Assembly (NCBI RefSeq): GCF_030463565.1
Contig: NC_134649.1
Location: 5,219,501-5,283,500, forward strand
Length of the DNA stretch: 64,000 bases
Source: Pelecanus crispus
Taxonomy: Eukaryota > Chordata > Aves > Pelecaniformes > Pelecanidae
Reading direction: 5' to 3'
The position numbers and the translations under genes were made by a program. This document shows, piece by piece, positions 1-12,200 of this stretch (position 1 is the stretch's first letter; each line of letters begins with the position of its first letter). The notes under the pieces were generated by a model. The model was not told the DNA's origin. It ran no database searches and worked only from the letters and a program-made list of their open reading frames with translations.

Positions 1-2379
1 AGTCACTGGATATTTGAGGTCTGTGCAAATTAATCTCCCTATCCATAATTAAGAAACCAAGCCCTGGATATTTGAAGACAAGTCACAGACACAGCTGACT
101 CAGCTAAACGCTGGTTGTTTTTCTTCTTGCTATACACAATGTGATTGGCATGGCACTCATCTTGAGGTAAAGAAGAAATGGAAGCAACTCAACTATGAAA
201 GCCCTGGTTATCACCTTGAATATTTTTCTGTACAGTTGTCTGATACATTTAAAAATTATTTGAACTGCTGAGTAAGAGAAAAATGTATTTTCTGCAAATG
301 CATTCTGACCACATTGCAGACCTGCCAGAACATCGCTCGAATAGCTTTTTACTGCTGATGGTAACAAGAACTGAATATGGCCCTTCATTTAGAAACAGCT
401 CTTTAATTTTTATCTCTCTTATTATTACTTACATATAGATTTTTTTTATTTCTTGTTATTGGCAGGCACTGACCAATGTTTTAAACTGGTAAGTGGAAGT
501 GTTTAATATATTCCAATTTTTATCTCAGCTGTTCAACATTTAATGAAGGAGGGAGAAAGCAAGCTGTTATGCTATTTAACATTAAACTATAATGGGACTT
601 TAAATGGAAATTTCAGGACCTAACATTCTATATTTGTTTTCCATTCTAATAAAAATAAATGATCCTCAGGAAAGACCGAAGCTGGTCTTTAGGTAGATGG
701 AATAGAATGTCACAAAAAGAAAGGAGATGAGCATTTTGGTGTAAAGCTCACTGTTCCCTGTGGACCAATGCCTCTTCTATAACAAACTCCATAGAAATGG
801 TAAATGGAAAAATGTAATGGCAATTTCATGTACTTTTTTTTTTGTTAGAAAGTGTTATATATGTTGTTGCCTTATTTCTATTAGTTCTTCTGCAGTTGAT
901 ACCATTGGTGTATACCCAGTGCTTAGCAATAATGGAAAAAATTGGAATTGTATACAATTTACATGTGGCCAAGCTGTTGCGTGGCTGTTATAATTTCAGT
1001 TCTGGTCGTCTTGCGGTATTAGCAAAAACTAACTGCTGTGTATGGACAGATTTTTTTAATTTCATTTTTAATTGTTTATAATAGTTTAATGCAGGGAGGA
1101 AGTACTTCAGCAGGAGAGCATGCAACTCACGATCAGTGGGTTGCTTTTGTTCAGGCGTCATTTACCATGCACAAAGAGACTCTGCAAGCAGCATACACAC
1201 AATTTAAGTAATTATTTGTGAGCTAATATGCAAAATAGATAGCTAGGACTAACAGATTACTAGGCTTAAACAGTAATGTGCTTACCACTCCTGATAAGAA
1301 AACTGATGAATCTTAGCTGGCCAGGATGCTTTCAATGTGCTGGGAAGAGTTGGTCTCTGCCACTTGTTGGTATGGGCTGATCCTCAGCATTACAGAGTTA
1401 CCTTCACATTTTCTGCTTTTCTTTCCTTCTGTATCTTTTGAATCTTTCACCAGCTAACTACTGTCATCCCAACAACAGCGCGTCTGTGACTTCACCTCCT
1501 TGTCTTTCGTGGCTTTAGCTCATGTACTCTCTCATAGCTGAACAATGTTCTCAGTAAAACTCAGGCAAGGTCACAGGGCAATGGTGCATCAAACTGGCCC
1601 TTGGTCCATGGCACAGCCAGCCCTCCGTGCTGCGGGTGGCACGGGGCGTGGTGGAGGCTACAGAGCTTCAGGTGGTCATGAGAACGTGCCGAAATCCACG
1701 GATGAGCTGTGAAGCGTGGTTGTGTGACAGCTGCTTCTTTGAGAGCATCAGTGTATGGGCTGAGATCGCTTTGCCTTGTTGAGGAAAGAAAATACAAATC
1801 TACTTTAGGATGTGTTTTAAACCATTTGAAAGGAGGAGCAAGCTTAGGGAGTTTTTGGTCACGGTGCTGACAGGCAATAGAGTACGTAATAACGTAAAGC
1901 GCTCAAGACAGTGTTTTGAAACCTTGTCTCCGGGTCACAGCGGTGCTCCCGGATGCTGTAAGTGCAAAGCTAAGTTTGTTTCAAATATACTGTTATTTCC
2001 GTGTACTTTTCTCTTCACGTCTTTTGCTTTGATACTTGTGTCTGCCATTTTAGAAATAATTAAGAGGTCGTACACCCGCGGTAGGAAGGCTCCCAGGAGT
2101 CAGCACCTGGATTCTGCCTTCTAATTTTAACAACCGCGTGTTCGTTTTAATCTCTGTACCTCAATTTTACGGTTTGTAATGACAACAGCAGGCTGCTCGC
2201 CTCGTTTTTCCAGAAGCCTCTTTGACATTGCCAGGGATCACTGCAGTACATGGCTGAAGAACGCTGTAAAAATGTCACTTTTGTGCTTATTTTCCTTCGT
2301 AAACCTTCTTCCCCTGCCACCCGAGTTTAAAGGAGCTGGCGTTAGCTCTGCGGTTTGCCATTCCGGGCCTTTCAAATGA
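1..2379. other. Upstream flank, no gene recognised
   Basis: AT-rich intergenic DNA with a mildly GC-richer patch at about 1560-1790. No exon with family homology, tRNA or clear mobile element is seen. By human synteny the IGF1R side would lie to the left (inference). Confidence 0.6.
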
Positions 2380-3250
2380 ATGCAGCGGGAGCTGCGTTCG
2401 AGTTTCCCCAGTCAAGCCGCGCTGCTGGGGCGCCTGCCCGAGGCCGGGCCCCGCCGGCGGCGGACGGGGGCCGCCCCTCGGCCTGCGGCCCCTTGCCGGC
2501 AGCTTGCAGCCGGCCTCCCCTCGCCCCTCCAGCCTTCGCTCCCGCAGAAGCTTGGCCGGGCTGCCGGCCCTCGCCCGCCCCACCACCGCCATTCCCGCCT
2601 TCGCCCGCCCTCCCAGCCGAGCCCCGGCCCGCCCTCCCCGGCTGCCCGCACGGCAGCGGGCCGCACCGCCACCCCGTCCGGGGCGGGGGGAGCCCGCCTC
2701 GGAGGAAGTGATGGCGGCCGAGGGAGGAGGAAGCGCCGCCGCTGGTAAGAGGGGAAGGAGAGCGCTCGGGAGCTCCCCCGCGGCCTCGCCTCCTCCCCGC
2801 CCGCCGGCCCCTGCCCCGTCTCTCCCCCCTCACGCCGCCTCCTCAGGGCAGCCGCCCCGCTCGCTTCGCCGCCCTCCTGCCCTGGCCCTCATGCCGGGCC
2901 GGCTGCCCGCCCGCCGCGGCTGGGCTGCGGTGCCTGGCTGCCGCACCGCCCGCCCGGGCTGTCCGGGGGCGCCGCCGGCGCCAGCCCGCGCCTTCTGCGA
3001 GGAGCCCGCGGCGGCTCCCCCCGCCGCTCCGGCATGGCGGGCTCCCCGCCGCACCGCGGCCAGGCTTTCCAGACGCGGCCAAAACGCCGCAAAACACTCG
3101 GGCCTTTCCAGGAAAACTTTGCTCAGTCGCCTGCGGTCATGAGGAGCGGGCGAGCCCCGGCTCCTCGCTGCCGTGCTGCCAGCGCCCTGCTTCCACACGA
3201 TCGCTTGAGGGAGACGGTCCAGTCCGACCCCCCTGCACAAAGTGGGGCCA
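2380..3250. promoter_or_regulatory. CpG-island promoter of the FAM169B-like gene
   Basis: This block is strikingly GC- and CpG-rich compared with the AT-rich flanks. It contains a GC box (ggggcgggggg) at 2680-2690 and many CCGCC/GGCGG elements. There is no convincing TATA box. Exon 1 and the predicted start codon lie inside it and intron 1 begins at 2745, so it is the natural promoter. The transcription start cannot be placed from sequence alone. CpG islands are often bidirectional, but I see no divergent gene in the 2.4 kb to the left. Long ORFs across the block, in all frames, are artefacts of the low stop-codon frequency in GC-rich DNA. Confidence 0.85.
2711..2744 (+). CDS. FAM169B: FAM169B exon 1 (coding part), start codon to donor
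   Basis: This segment encodes MAAEGGGSAAA plus the first base of Gly12, and ends at a good donor (ctg|gtaaga). The ATG has G at -3 and G at +4, and sits in ATGGCGGC, a YY1/TISU-like core. The phase-1 end fits the exon 2 acceptor exactly. The same frame is open upstream to another ATG at 2504, so a longer N-terminus is possible. That extension would be a Pro/Arg/Ala-rich stretch typical of CpG-island 5' UTR read-through, so I prefer 2711. A start inside exon 2 is unlikely because no early Met is present there. Confidence 0.65.
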
Positions 3251-6200
3251 ACCAGAGCGGGCTGCTGCAGGGGTTTTTGCCCTCTTCCCAAGCGTACAGG
3301 TGACTTTTCCAGATTTTAGGCTAGTCCAAACCTGTCCTGAAGCAGAGAGGAACTGGCGTGGGGATTTCTGTCAGCTTTGGTTCGGCAGGTGAGCTGGTGA
3401 AAGGCTCATCCCCAAATGCCTGTTCCTGGTGCGTCTTTTGAGGGCTCACAGCAGAGGTGGGCGAGTTTGGGACTTCAGTGGCTACGTACTTGCGAACTAC
3501 TGAAGAGCAGAGGGAATACTCTGTAAAAATACTTCTAAATGTTTAAGGCCAAATCTCAGGCAGCATCGGCAAGCGTTCACCCAAAGTGAGCAAAAACACG
3601 GTTTAACAAAAGAAAAGCATGGTTTAGCAGGGACAAAAGGAGCAGTAAACATCTTGCTTCTTGACCACAGAACAACAGTTAGTTGGATTATTTTGGTGTT
3701 GAGATGAGATATAAAAGGTTTTCTATACTGCAGAATACTTACCCTTTCTTTAAAAAGTATTCAGTAAAAACTGTCTGTGCTGATTATGAGCTGACTGTGG
3801 AACAAGAAATATACGCTCTCTAATGATGAACTTTTTTGGAAAAAAGCCGCTCACCCCTCGTGTCCTTTCAGCAGAAGTTAATTTGCTGGTGTTTCTGACA
3901 GTAGGCAAAGAGCTGCTCTGCCCAGCAGAGGCCAATAGCGAGAACTCAGCCGTTCAGTACGTGGTGGACTTACACCGCTTTGGAATGAACAGACGTTATG
4001 TTAATTCCCAAATAGCAATTTGGGCTTCTAGTGCTTGGTAAGGGAGCTGATTTTAGGACAGGTGGATCTTCTGCACATGCTCCACTGTGGGTTTCCAAGG
4101 GAGTCTGGCGTGTGTAGTGTTCCTGGTTTATATTTGACTAGGAGCACTTCCAAGAATCTCTGTTCACGCACTTGTTTGGATAAGGGCCCGTTGCATCACC
4201 TCAGTTAGCTTTTGCACTGCTTTCCCTCCTGCTCTGTTTTTATACTCTTCTTTCTTAATTTGTCACGCTAGCAGGTAAATGGAGAGAAAGTGAATTTATC
4301 TTCTGAAACGCATTTTAAGTTGCTGCCATTTATCTAAAGCACCTACTTCATCCCCTTCAGTAAAATAATGATGTTGTTCATTAGTTCCTCTAGCTGCTCA
4401 TGGCTAAATGCGCCATAGTTAGATTGCTCTATTTTTTCCCTCCTATCAGCCACTTATGAAAGTCAAACATTTGTAATAAGGCTATTGGGTTTTTTTGGAA
4501 GACGTCTCAGTTCTGCTGATGTTTTTAAATAAAATATCTCTAGATGAATGGGACTTGTTTTTTCATGTCCAAGCAAACATTGTAATGTTGGGCACTTCAG
4601 TTAATGTCTACGTTTTTCCCCTGACTTTTTCATTACTCTCAAATTGAATGTTTAGAATAGTTCTTCTTCCATCCCCTTCCTCTTTTGGAACAGATGCTAC
4701 TGGTTTTAGGTATCATCCGAGTTTCAGCTTAGTTATTTAATCGGCTATATATACCTATGTTTAAAATAATTATGGAACAATTGGCAATAGGTTGAGTATA
4801 CAGCACACTTTAAGAGCATATTGGAGTCAGCTATTAGCTCTTCTTACGCAAACAGTGCTTTTCAGTTTATGTTGTGCTGTAATTGAGATGCTACAACTAG
4901 GTCTTGGGGTCTTTTCCTGTAACTGTTCTTCATGGAGTAAGATTGCTTATACTTCCAGGTTTCTAAGCCCCTTTCTAAGTCCTAGGCAAACCTTACCGTT
5001 GAGAAGCAGGCCAGCTGTTGACCTAGAACTTGAGGTTCTTGTTTTAAATGCAGCCTAGTCACAAGTTCTTTTTGATTTTAGAACACTTTGAAGTCAGATT
5101 TGTATGTGTTAACCATCTAACAGCAAGGCTAGGAAGGACATTCAGTGAGTAACAATGTGTATATGACTCTGGAGCCTGAGAAACAGTTAGTTACCGGATG
5201 AGAAACCTGTACGTCTAGTTTAACAATTGCACTAATGAAGCCTTGAATTTCCATCTGTCTCTCTAGGAAGATGGAAATCTCCCTGCCCTCCATGAATTCC
5301 ATGTTAATCAGTTTACAGGCAGGAGGTCAGCAGCCTGGGAGGTGGAGCCACAAAATTCAGGTAGTGCTATATGTCATGAACGTGGCCCCCACATCCAGAA
5401 AAGCTACTCAAAGCTCTAAAATGAGATGGATCAACAAAAATACTCCTTCAGTGTAACTAAAATCTCATGTATCGAACAGGTAGACTTTTACTCAGACTGT
5501 GAGTATCTAAGAGACTCAGAGTGTGTGTATCTAAGAGGCAAGAGCTGTCATAATCTTCTCCCTTTCCATGCCACAGGTAAAGCAAGTTACTGAAACCTGG
5601 CTTTCTTTAACGTAAATATGTAGTTATGGTCTAGAAGGAGAGAAAACAGGAAACAAAATCCTAACTACTTACCTCAAAGAAAAAATACAGTCCAAAACCC
5701 AGTAAACAAGCCTGAGTCCCTTTCCATAATAGCATTGCAGTGAATACACTCCTTCCCTTGGGGGAAAGTATGAGAAAACAAACGACGCAAGAGACAGTCT
5801 AGCCCGTTTAAATTCAGAGGCGGGAGGTGTGCAGACATTATGGTTGTGAGTATGTTATAAGAACCTACGTAGAACAGGCTGGTATGTATTTTCCACGTTG
5901 TGTAATGATTATGTACTGAGAGACTCCCAAACACTTCTTGTGGCAATTCACAGTTCTGGTGTGTTGTCTTTGCAAAATGACTGGCAGACCGACCCTCAGG
6001 TCGCACATATCCGAAGTAAACTGTGTCCTGCTCGGTTACTGAGAGGTCTGTGGATGCTTGAAAATGTTGTGTTTGTAACCTTTGAAACTGCTATCTGGTG
6101 GCTGGTCTTTGTAGTATTACTGACAACAGATGGCAAATGGCTCCGCTGATGTAATTCTTGCTAGTGTTTCATTCCTGTGAAGTTGCACAGTTTCAAAATC

Positions 6201-9200
6201 TCAGAAAGTGCCTCCATATTTTTTCTGCGTAATGATTTCAAGCCAAACTAAATAAAAAAAAATTATATTATTCAAATTCCCATGGTGTCATGTGACTTTT
6301 TTTAATGATTGCCTTGCAGCAGTTTCAGATAAGTGCATGTTTGGTAGCAATTTAAAGCCTGTGTCCTTTAAGTAATGCTTATTAGTACGTAACAGATGCT
6401 GTTTAGAAACATTATGCCTTTTAATAGGCTCTGCTTTTAGACTACATGTTCTCATTCCAGGCAGACTGTGGATCAGGCAAGCTTGGAGGTATGCTGTCGT
6501 TTATGCAAAGCCTAAGTACATTTTCTGCTCTGAAGTCAAGCCATGTGTTTTTCCTTGTTTCTTCCATTCTGGTCATAGCTGCCTTGCTGTGTTTTTCCCC
6601 CTAGTCATATCTTTGGCTGATTGTCAAGCCATTACAATCAAAACCTTTTGCATTTTTAACCACCAGCAGTGGTTTCTTTTGTCCTTACAGAAGAGCCTGT
6701 GTAAACTGAATTTAAACAATCTCAGCCTTACTGTCAAGAGCACAGCAAGCGCAGACTTAGCCCTCCATTGCCAGCCTGTCCTTCCTTCTTTGCTTCTTCC
6801 TCCTCCCAAAAGGAGAAAAAGGGAAAAGCAGAGCCATGCTGATTTTGGAGCACCTTCAAAGACATGTAGAATAGCTGACACAATGGCACAGAGAAACAAG
6901 AGATGTTTACATATTTCCTCCACTACTCGCAGCTGTTTATTAAAGCAAGTTCTGAGACAGGCTAAGAGGCTTGTGATTGCTAGTGCAGGTGACGTATTAA
7001 TTTGCAGCCGCATAATAAATTTAGCAAAGTGAAAATTACTGGGAGAGGGGATTTTTTTTGTTTCTTTCCTTTTTTCGTCAAATTGCTTGCTTTATTTTGA
7101 GATTAGTCTGGCTGTACAGATTGGTCCTTGCAAGTAATTTGGAGAAAGGCTGCTGGGCTTTCTTAGGCAGACTTATGCACTCTACTGGTGGGAGCAGTAG
7201 ATTTGTCAGATGTGTAAAGAAAGCATTTGCAACTCAAATTATGCGGTATCTGAAACTGGTATCCCTGAAAATCTAGACAGTCTCACAGTTTCACTGCTGC
7301 ATTGTTTGTCTGGGGAACATTGTCCTTTCTGATAGCAAACGAGGGCTTTCGGGTACTTTTGGTATGCCACACAGACTGCCATAGTTTGTGTGAAATGAAG
7401 ATAAGGGCCATGTGTAGTGCGGCCTTGGGTTTCCCACACCTGCTTTGAATGATGGCAGTAACAGGGAAATGTTTTTAATGTGGTACTTAAATACTAGCCC
7501 TGGTGCCAGGTTGTGACAGTGGGTGTTTCAGTAATAATTTTAAATGCTCCTTGGTCTTAAAATAGGGATATTTTCTAAAACTGTCCCAACTGGCAGTCTG
7601 TCTGGCTTCTCCCCATGGGATGAAATCATGTTCATGCTAGACCATTTGCTAAACTCAGTTGTCACTTCCCGCCATTTCACTATTCCTTGTTTATCAGTAT
7701 AAAGACATTATCTTCCTCTTTCCCCTTAAGTTACAGGATGACTTTTGACCAATGTATCCATTTCTATCTTCCATCTTTGTAAAGAATTGAATTGGCACTG
7801 TCTGTGTTTGAACTTGTGATTTCGTAAAAGCTCTACTGCTGTTCACGGAATCTTTTCTGTTGTTTTCCTTTCAAATTAGCCTCTTGGAATAATGAAAATA
7901 CTTCAGTGATATAGTTCAGTGTCATTCAGGGCCTCCCATTTCTTCTTTGCTTAGATTTTAAGAGTCAGACTGTAATTTGAGGTCAGGCCTGGACTATGAA
8001 CTTCTGCTGGCATAGCTATTTTGGCTATGGGTATGGCGAAGTGGGATGTAGCACTGACATAGCTGTGCTGGAAAAAGCCCCCGATACAGACACGGTCGTT
8101 CCGGAAAACTTGTGTATTTTTCTGGTACGTTTTACTTTGTCTAGGTGGTAGACAAATAGTTAAGTTGACAAATCTAGCTTTTTTTCTTACATATGCAAGA
8201 AAATCCATACCGCTGCCTTCAGTAGTTGAAGTTAGACCTTTCCAGGAACATTTCTGCCCATTTCTTGGTTGTATGAGAAACAGTCATATTAAGAACTCAA
8301 TTCTGATGTTCACAGGTTCAGAGGTATTAGCAGCAATCCCACTGAATCAATGGAATTTCCTTGAGGAAAACCTGATATGAACATGAACCTTAAAGCCTTA
8401 ATTAATTACAATCCTGAGTGTCCCTTTTCTTCAGGACTACATCTTCTCTGAGTTATTCTGTAAGCTCCCTCTTTCTTTTTTACATCTAAGCTCTGTGAAA
8501 AAGAGAGTTAAATGTGCAGAAGTATGAATTCCTGATATGTCATAGTTACAGCTGGTAGCACTTCCATGGTTTAACAGTATGCTACAGTTTTTTATTTATA
8601 AAGTCTGTTTCTGGGCCATAATACCTCAGCTTTTTTCAATTACATTAGGTTAGAGCTTTGTGCAAAACATGCCAGTCCAGATGTGCATTCTGTGTATAAT
8701 AGGATGGGGTAGCCTGTTTACACAGATGTATTTTAATTTATCTGTACTATGAGTTGGGTGTGGCTTTATTTTTGTAAGTGTAACACTGCTAAAGATCCAT
8801 CTGAGGTAAAATAGATACAGTTGGAACCTGTTTGCTGGAACTTTCCGTACACAAGTACTGCAGGTTAGAGTTGATTAATGCCATTGTGTGATCCCTTCAA
8901 TATGCACTTGCTTTTCTAGATTTGAAAGGATTTTAAATAATGTGGTTTCATCGAGATACTTTTCCAAAAAGAGCTAAATACTTAAGTCAATTATTTAATT
9001 CCCTTGTCGATTTTTTCCCCCATTTTATAAGATGCAGATTACTTTAAGTTTTGGAAAATAAGTAACACATGTAGCTTATAGACCATTGTCATACAAGGTC
9101 CTGAGGGCCTTCAGAGCTCATTGAAGTGAGTAGAAATTGAAGGTGTTTGACATTTTTCAGAGTTAGGCTTGCCTAGTCTCTGCCTTTGCTCATCTATGTT

Positions 9201-12200
9201 CTGCTAAATAGATGTGTATACTTAAAGCTTTCCCTTTTCTGAAATCAGTAGTAAAAATGTGTTAGCAGGAATGGGATGGCTAATAGGATAGCATCCTGCA
9301 TTTGGGATGCCTAATGTTTGGTCTGCCCTCCATCTGAGCGACAGAATTTGCAGTAATGACATCTATAGCTACAGCTGAACTCATCTATTTAATCTGTTTG
9401 GTTTCTTAACTGGCAATGGGATTAGGATTATTTATTTCCCTTCTGCCCTCATTCATTGATTCCACAGCAGAAAATTATTTACAGGCAGAAACTTGTATTT
9501 AGTTTGTCTTCTGAAGCCCTTCTTGCCATTTGAATTGTGATAGAATGGTAAGTAACATATAAATGGCATTTTTGTATCGAAACATAGAAACCTGTTAACA
9601 CCAATGCATTTTTTTCATCCTTTGTGTTCCAAGAGTGATTGCTCTATTAGTAATGGTGAAAAGCAATGCAGGGGGGAAGAACATCGTTTTCATTAATGAT
9701 GTACAGCATGTGGTTAAGAGCTGCCTTCCCATGTTGGACAGATATCACACCACAGCGTTTGCCCACTAGCTCCATTGCCACCACACGTTGTTAACGATAC
9801 TGAAGTTTCACTTGTGCTAGAACTTGGGGTTTTGACATGTACTTGCTCAATTAAATTCAGGATATGAGAGTCAGGTTCTGCATGTACTCCCGAGAACGTG
9901 CCAAAGACCTCTTCCTTCCTTCGAAAGGTTAAACAAATACGGTTGTCTAATGATAACCACATGCATAAAGCTGTTCAAGCTCATTGGAAGGAACAGAGAA
10001 AAGTTGATGTTAACAACTGCTGTTTAACAGAGAGCTCCCACTCCTGTGAGAAGGTAATGGATAGCACTTTTGTTATATGTGCACAATACAGACAGGCAAA
10101 AAAAGTTATCTTTAGATCCTAGGCACTGTATGGTTGTGCTGCCATAGTGTGGCAGTGACAGTCCACAGGAGAACAGAGAACAGTTTATGTGATATGACTT
10201 GTTTGTCTTTTTATGTTGTGACTTTGGAGGCACTGATAAGGAAAACGTCACACCCTTTTGAAGTGGTAGATAAGACATACACTTAACTGATAAGAAACCA
10301 GACAGAAAATGAAGTGATTTGTTGGAGGCCACAAAAACACACCTGTGTTAAGAATACATCTTAGGAGTTCTGGTTTCAGTTGCCTCTCTTAATTACAAGA
10401 ACATTCCTTCCTAAATATTGACATGATACACAGTCTTTTTGTGTTGCGGCACGTATGTTTGTCTCATATTGCAAAGTGTTTTCTAATTAAAAAACAAAAA
10501 AGGGAAAATACTTCTTGGACAAAAAAACTCACAGTACTGTCAGAAACACTTAGAAGAATCTGCTCAGGTTTTTTGTGCCAATATATTTCACAATAAAAAA
10601 AATAAAGCCAATAGTAAAGCCAATAAATAAAACCAGTACTGCTATTGCAAGCATTAGAAATGGCAAAACTGAATAAAAAATAATGACACTTGAAAGTTAG
10701 AAACGTTAGGTTCTTTTTATCTATCTTGTTTCTAGTAGAAATCACACTTAAATATTTTTCATACTTTTACATGTCAAAGTATGCACAAATTTGCAGAAAT
10801 GTACAAAGATGCACAGTCCAGATACAGATCCTGTGGTGACTGATGGCTCTTCTGTAAATATACAATTCTTAATGGATGCATGTAGCATCATTCTCTGTGT
10901 TTGTAGAACATGAAAAAGTAGTTGTAGGATAAATGATTAATTCACTTCAGACATAACACTTTTCATGCTTCATCTACAGTGAGGTTGACGTATTTTGCTT
11001 TACAATCTCTGGCTGCATCCTAAATGCCCTTACGAATTTCTGAAATGGGCTTTTCAACAAGTAAGTCTTTCCTGGGAGTGTACTGGCAACACCTTAATGC
11101 ATCTTAATCAAGCCAGTGGTGTGTCTAGTCTGAAATAACTGCATCACCAACTTGCTGGCTTAAGGAAACAGTATTAATAAGCTACATATGAACGCAGGAA
11201 TAGAAAATTCTTAACAATGAAAGCAAATATCTCTTGTTTAATAAATTGTGTATTAGGTTCATGATCAAAAAGGACTTAAGTATGTTGGCAATGCATACTA
11301 ATTTGAAACTGAAATGAGTGAAACACATTACAAAGAGACAGAGCTGATTGTCCCAAGTTGTAACTGATTTGTTAGGTAATGGCAGAACAGTAAAACTAAT
11401 ACATATGTGCTAAAATGACTAGTCTAGTGAAAGAGAGCTTGAGGAATATAATAGTGGTTTGAATTGCTGTAGCATTATATTAATGAGATGAGTCTGTGGT
11501 TATGTATATTCTAGTTAAATTATTTCTATTGTGGCACAGGGTTTAGCTGCAGAAGATGTAGAAGGATCATCAAAAAAACTCTTGAGAATATCTGATTAGA
11601 TCGAAGCGTGTCATTTACCTTCGGGCATTACAGCAATCTGTAGTTTCACTTGTGGAATTCCACATACAAGTGTGTGCACCATGTGTTTTCTGTTGTATTG
11701 AGAATAAATTCTTTTGCCCATGGAAAAATATTTCCTGCTTACTTTAACTGATAGAATGAAATTCTTGCTGAATCTGTAATGATGGGGGTCTGTCTCTAAT
11801 CTACAAAAATTAATTTCTAGTTTAAGGTAGAATATTGTCTTCTATTTTGTGATTGCATTTGTTATTTATCTACCTGATGCAGAACATAAGCATGTTAATC
11901 AGATCTATCTGGATTCCCACATATTGATCTTTTTGGATCGTAAGTGAAGTAAACTTTGTCTGACTTTTACCTCTCAAGAAGGGTATTTATCCACTTCATG
12001 AAACCACCATAAAATTCAGTTCTCTATTCTGGAGAAAATCAGAGGTGGAATAGCAGTGGGTTTAGAAAAAGCTGAGTTTAGGGATTAGGACTGAAACAGG
12101 GGCCTTGGTTTATGCCTTATTGGCAGAGTTGCGTGATGTTTTAGGCTGAGGTACCTATAGGTGCTGGAGGGTAGTCTCTCATAAAGATGACTGAATTGTA

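Noticed and set aside
2372..3291. Several 80-210-codon ORFs on both strands of the CpG island
   Set aside because: Pro/Arg/Ala/Gly-rich frames arise because stop codons are rare in GC-rich DNA. Only the 34-nt exon 1 segment connects in phase to the gene.
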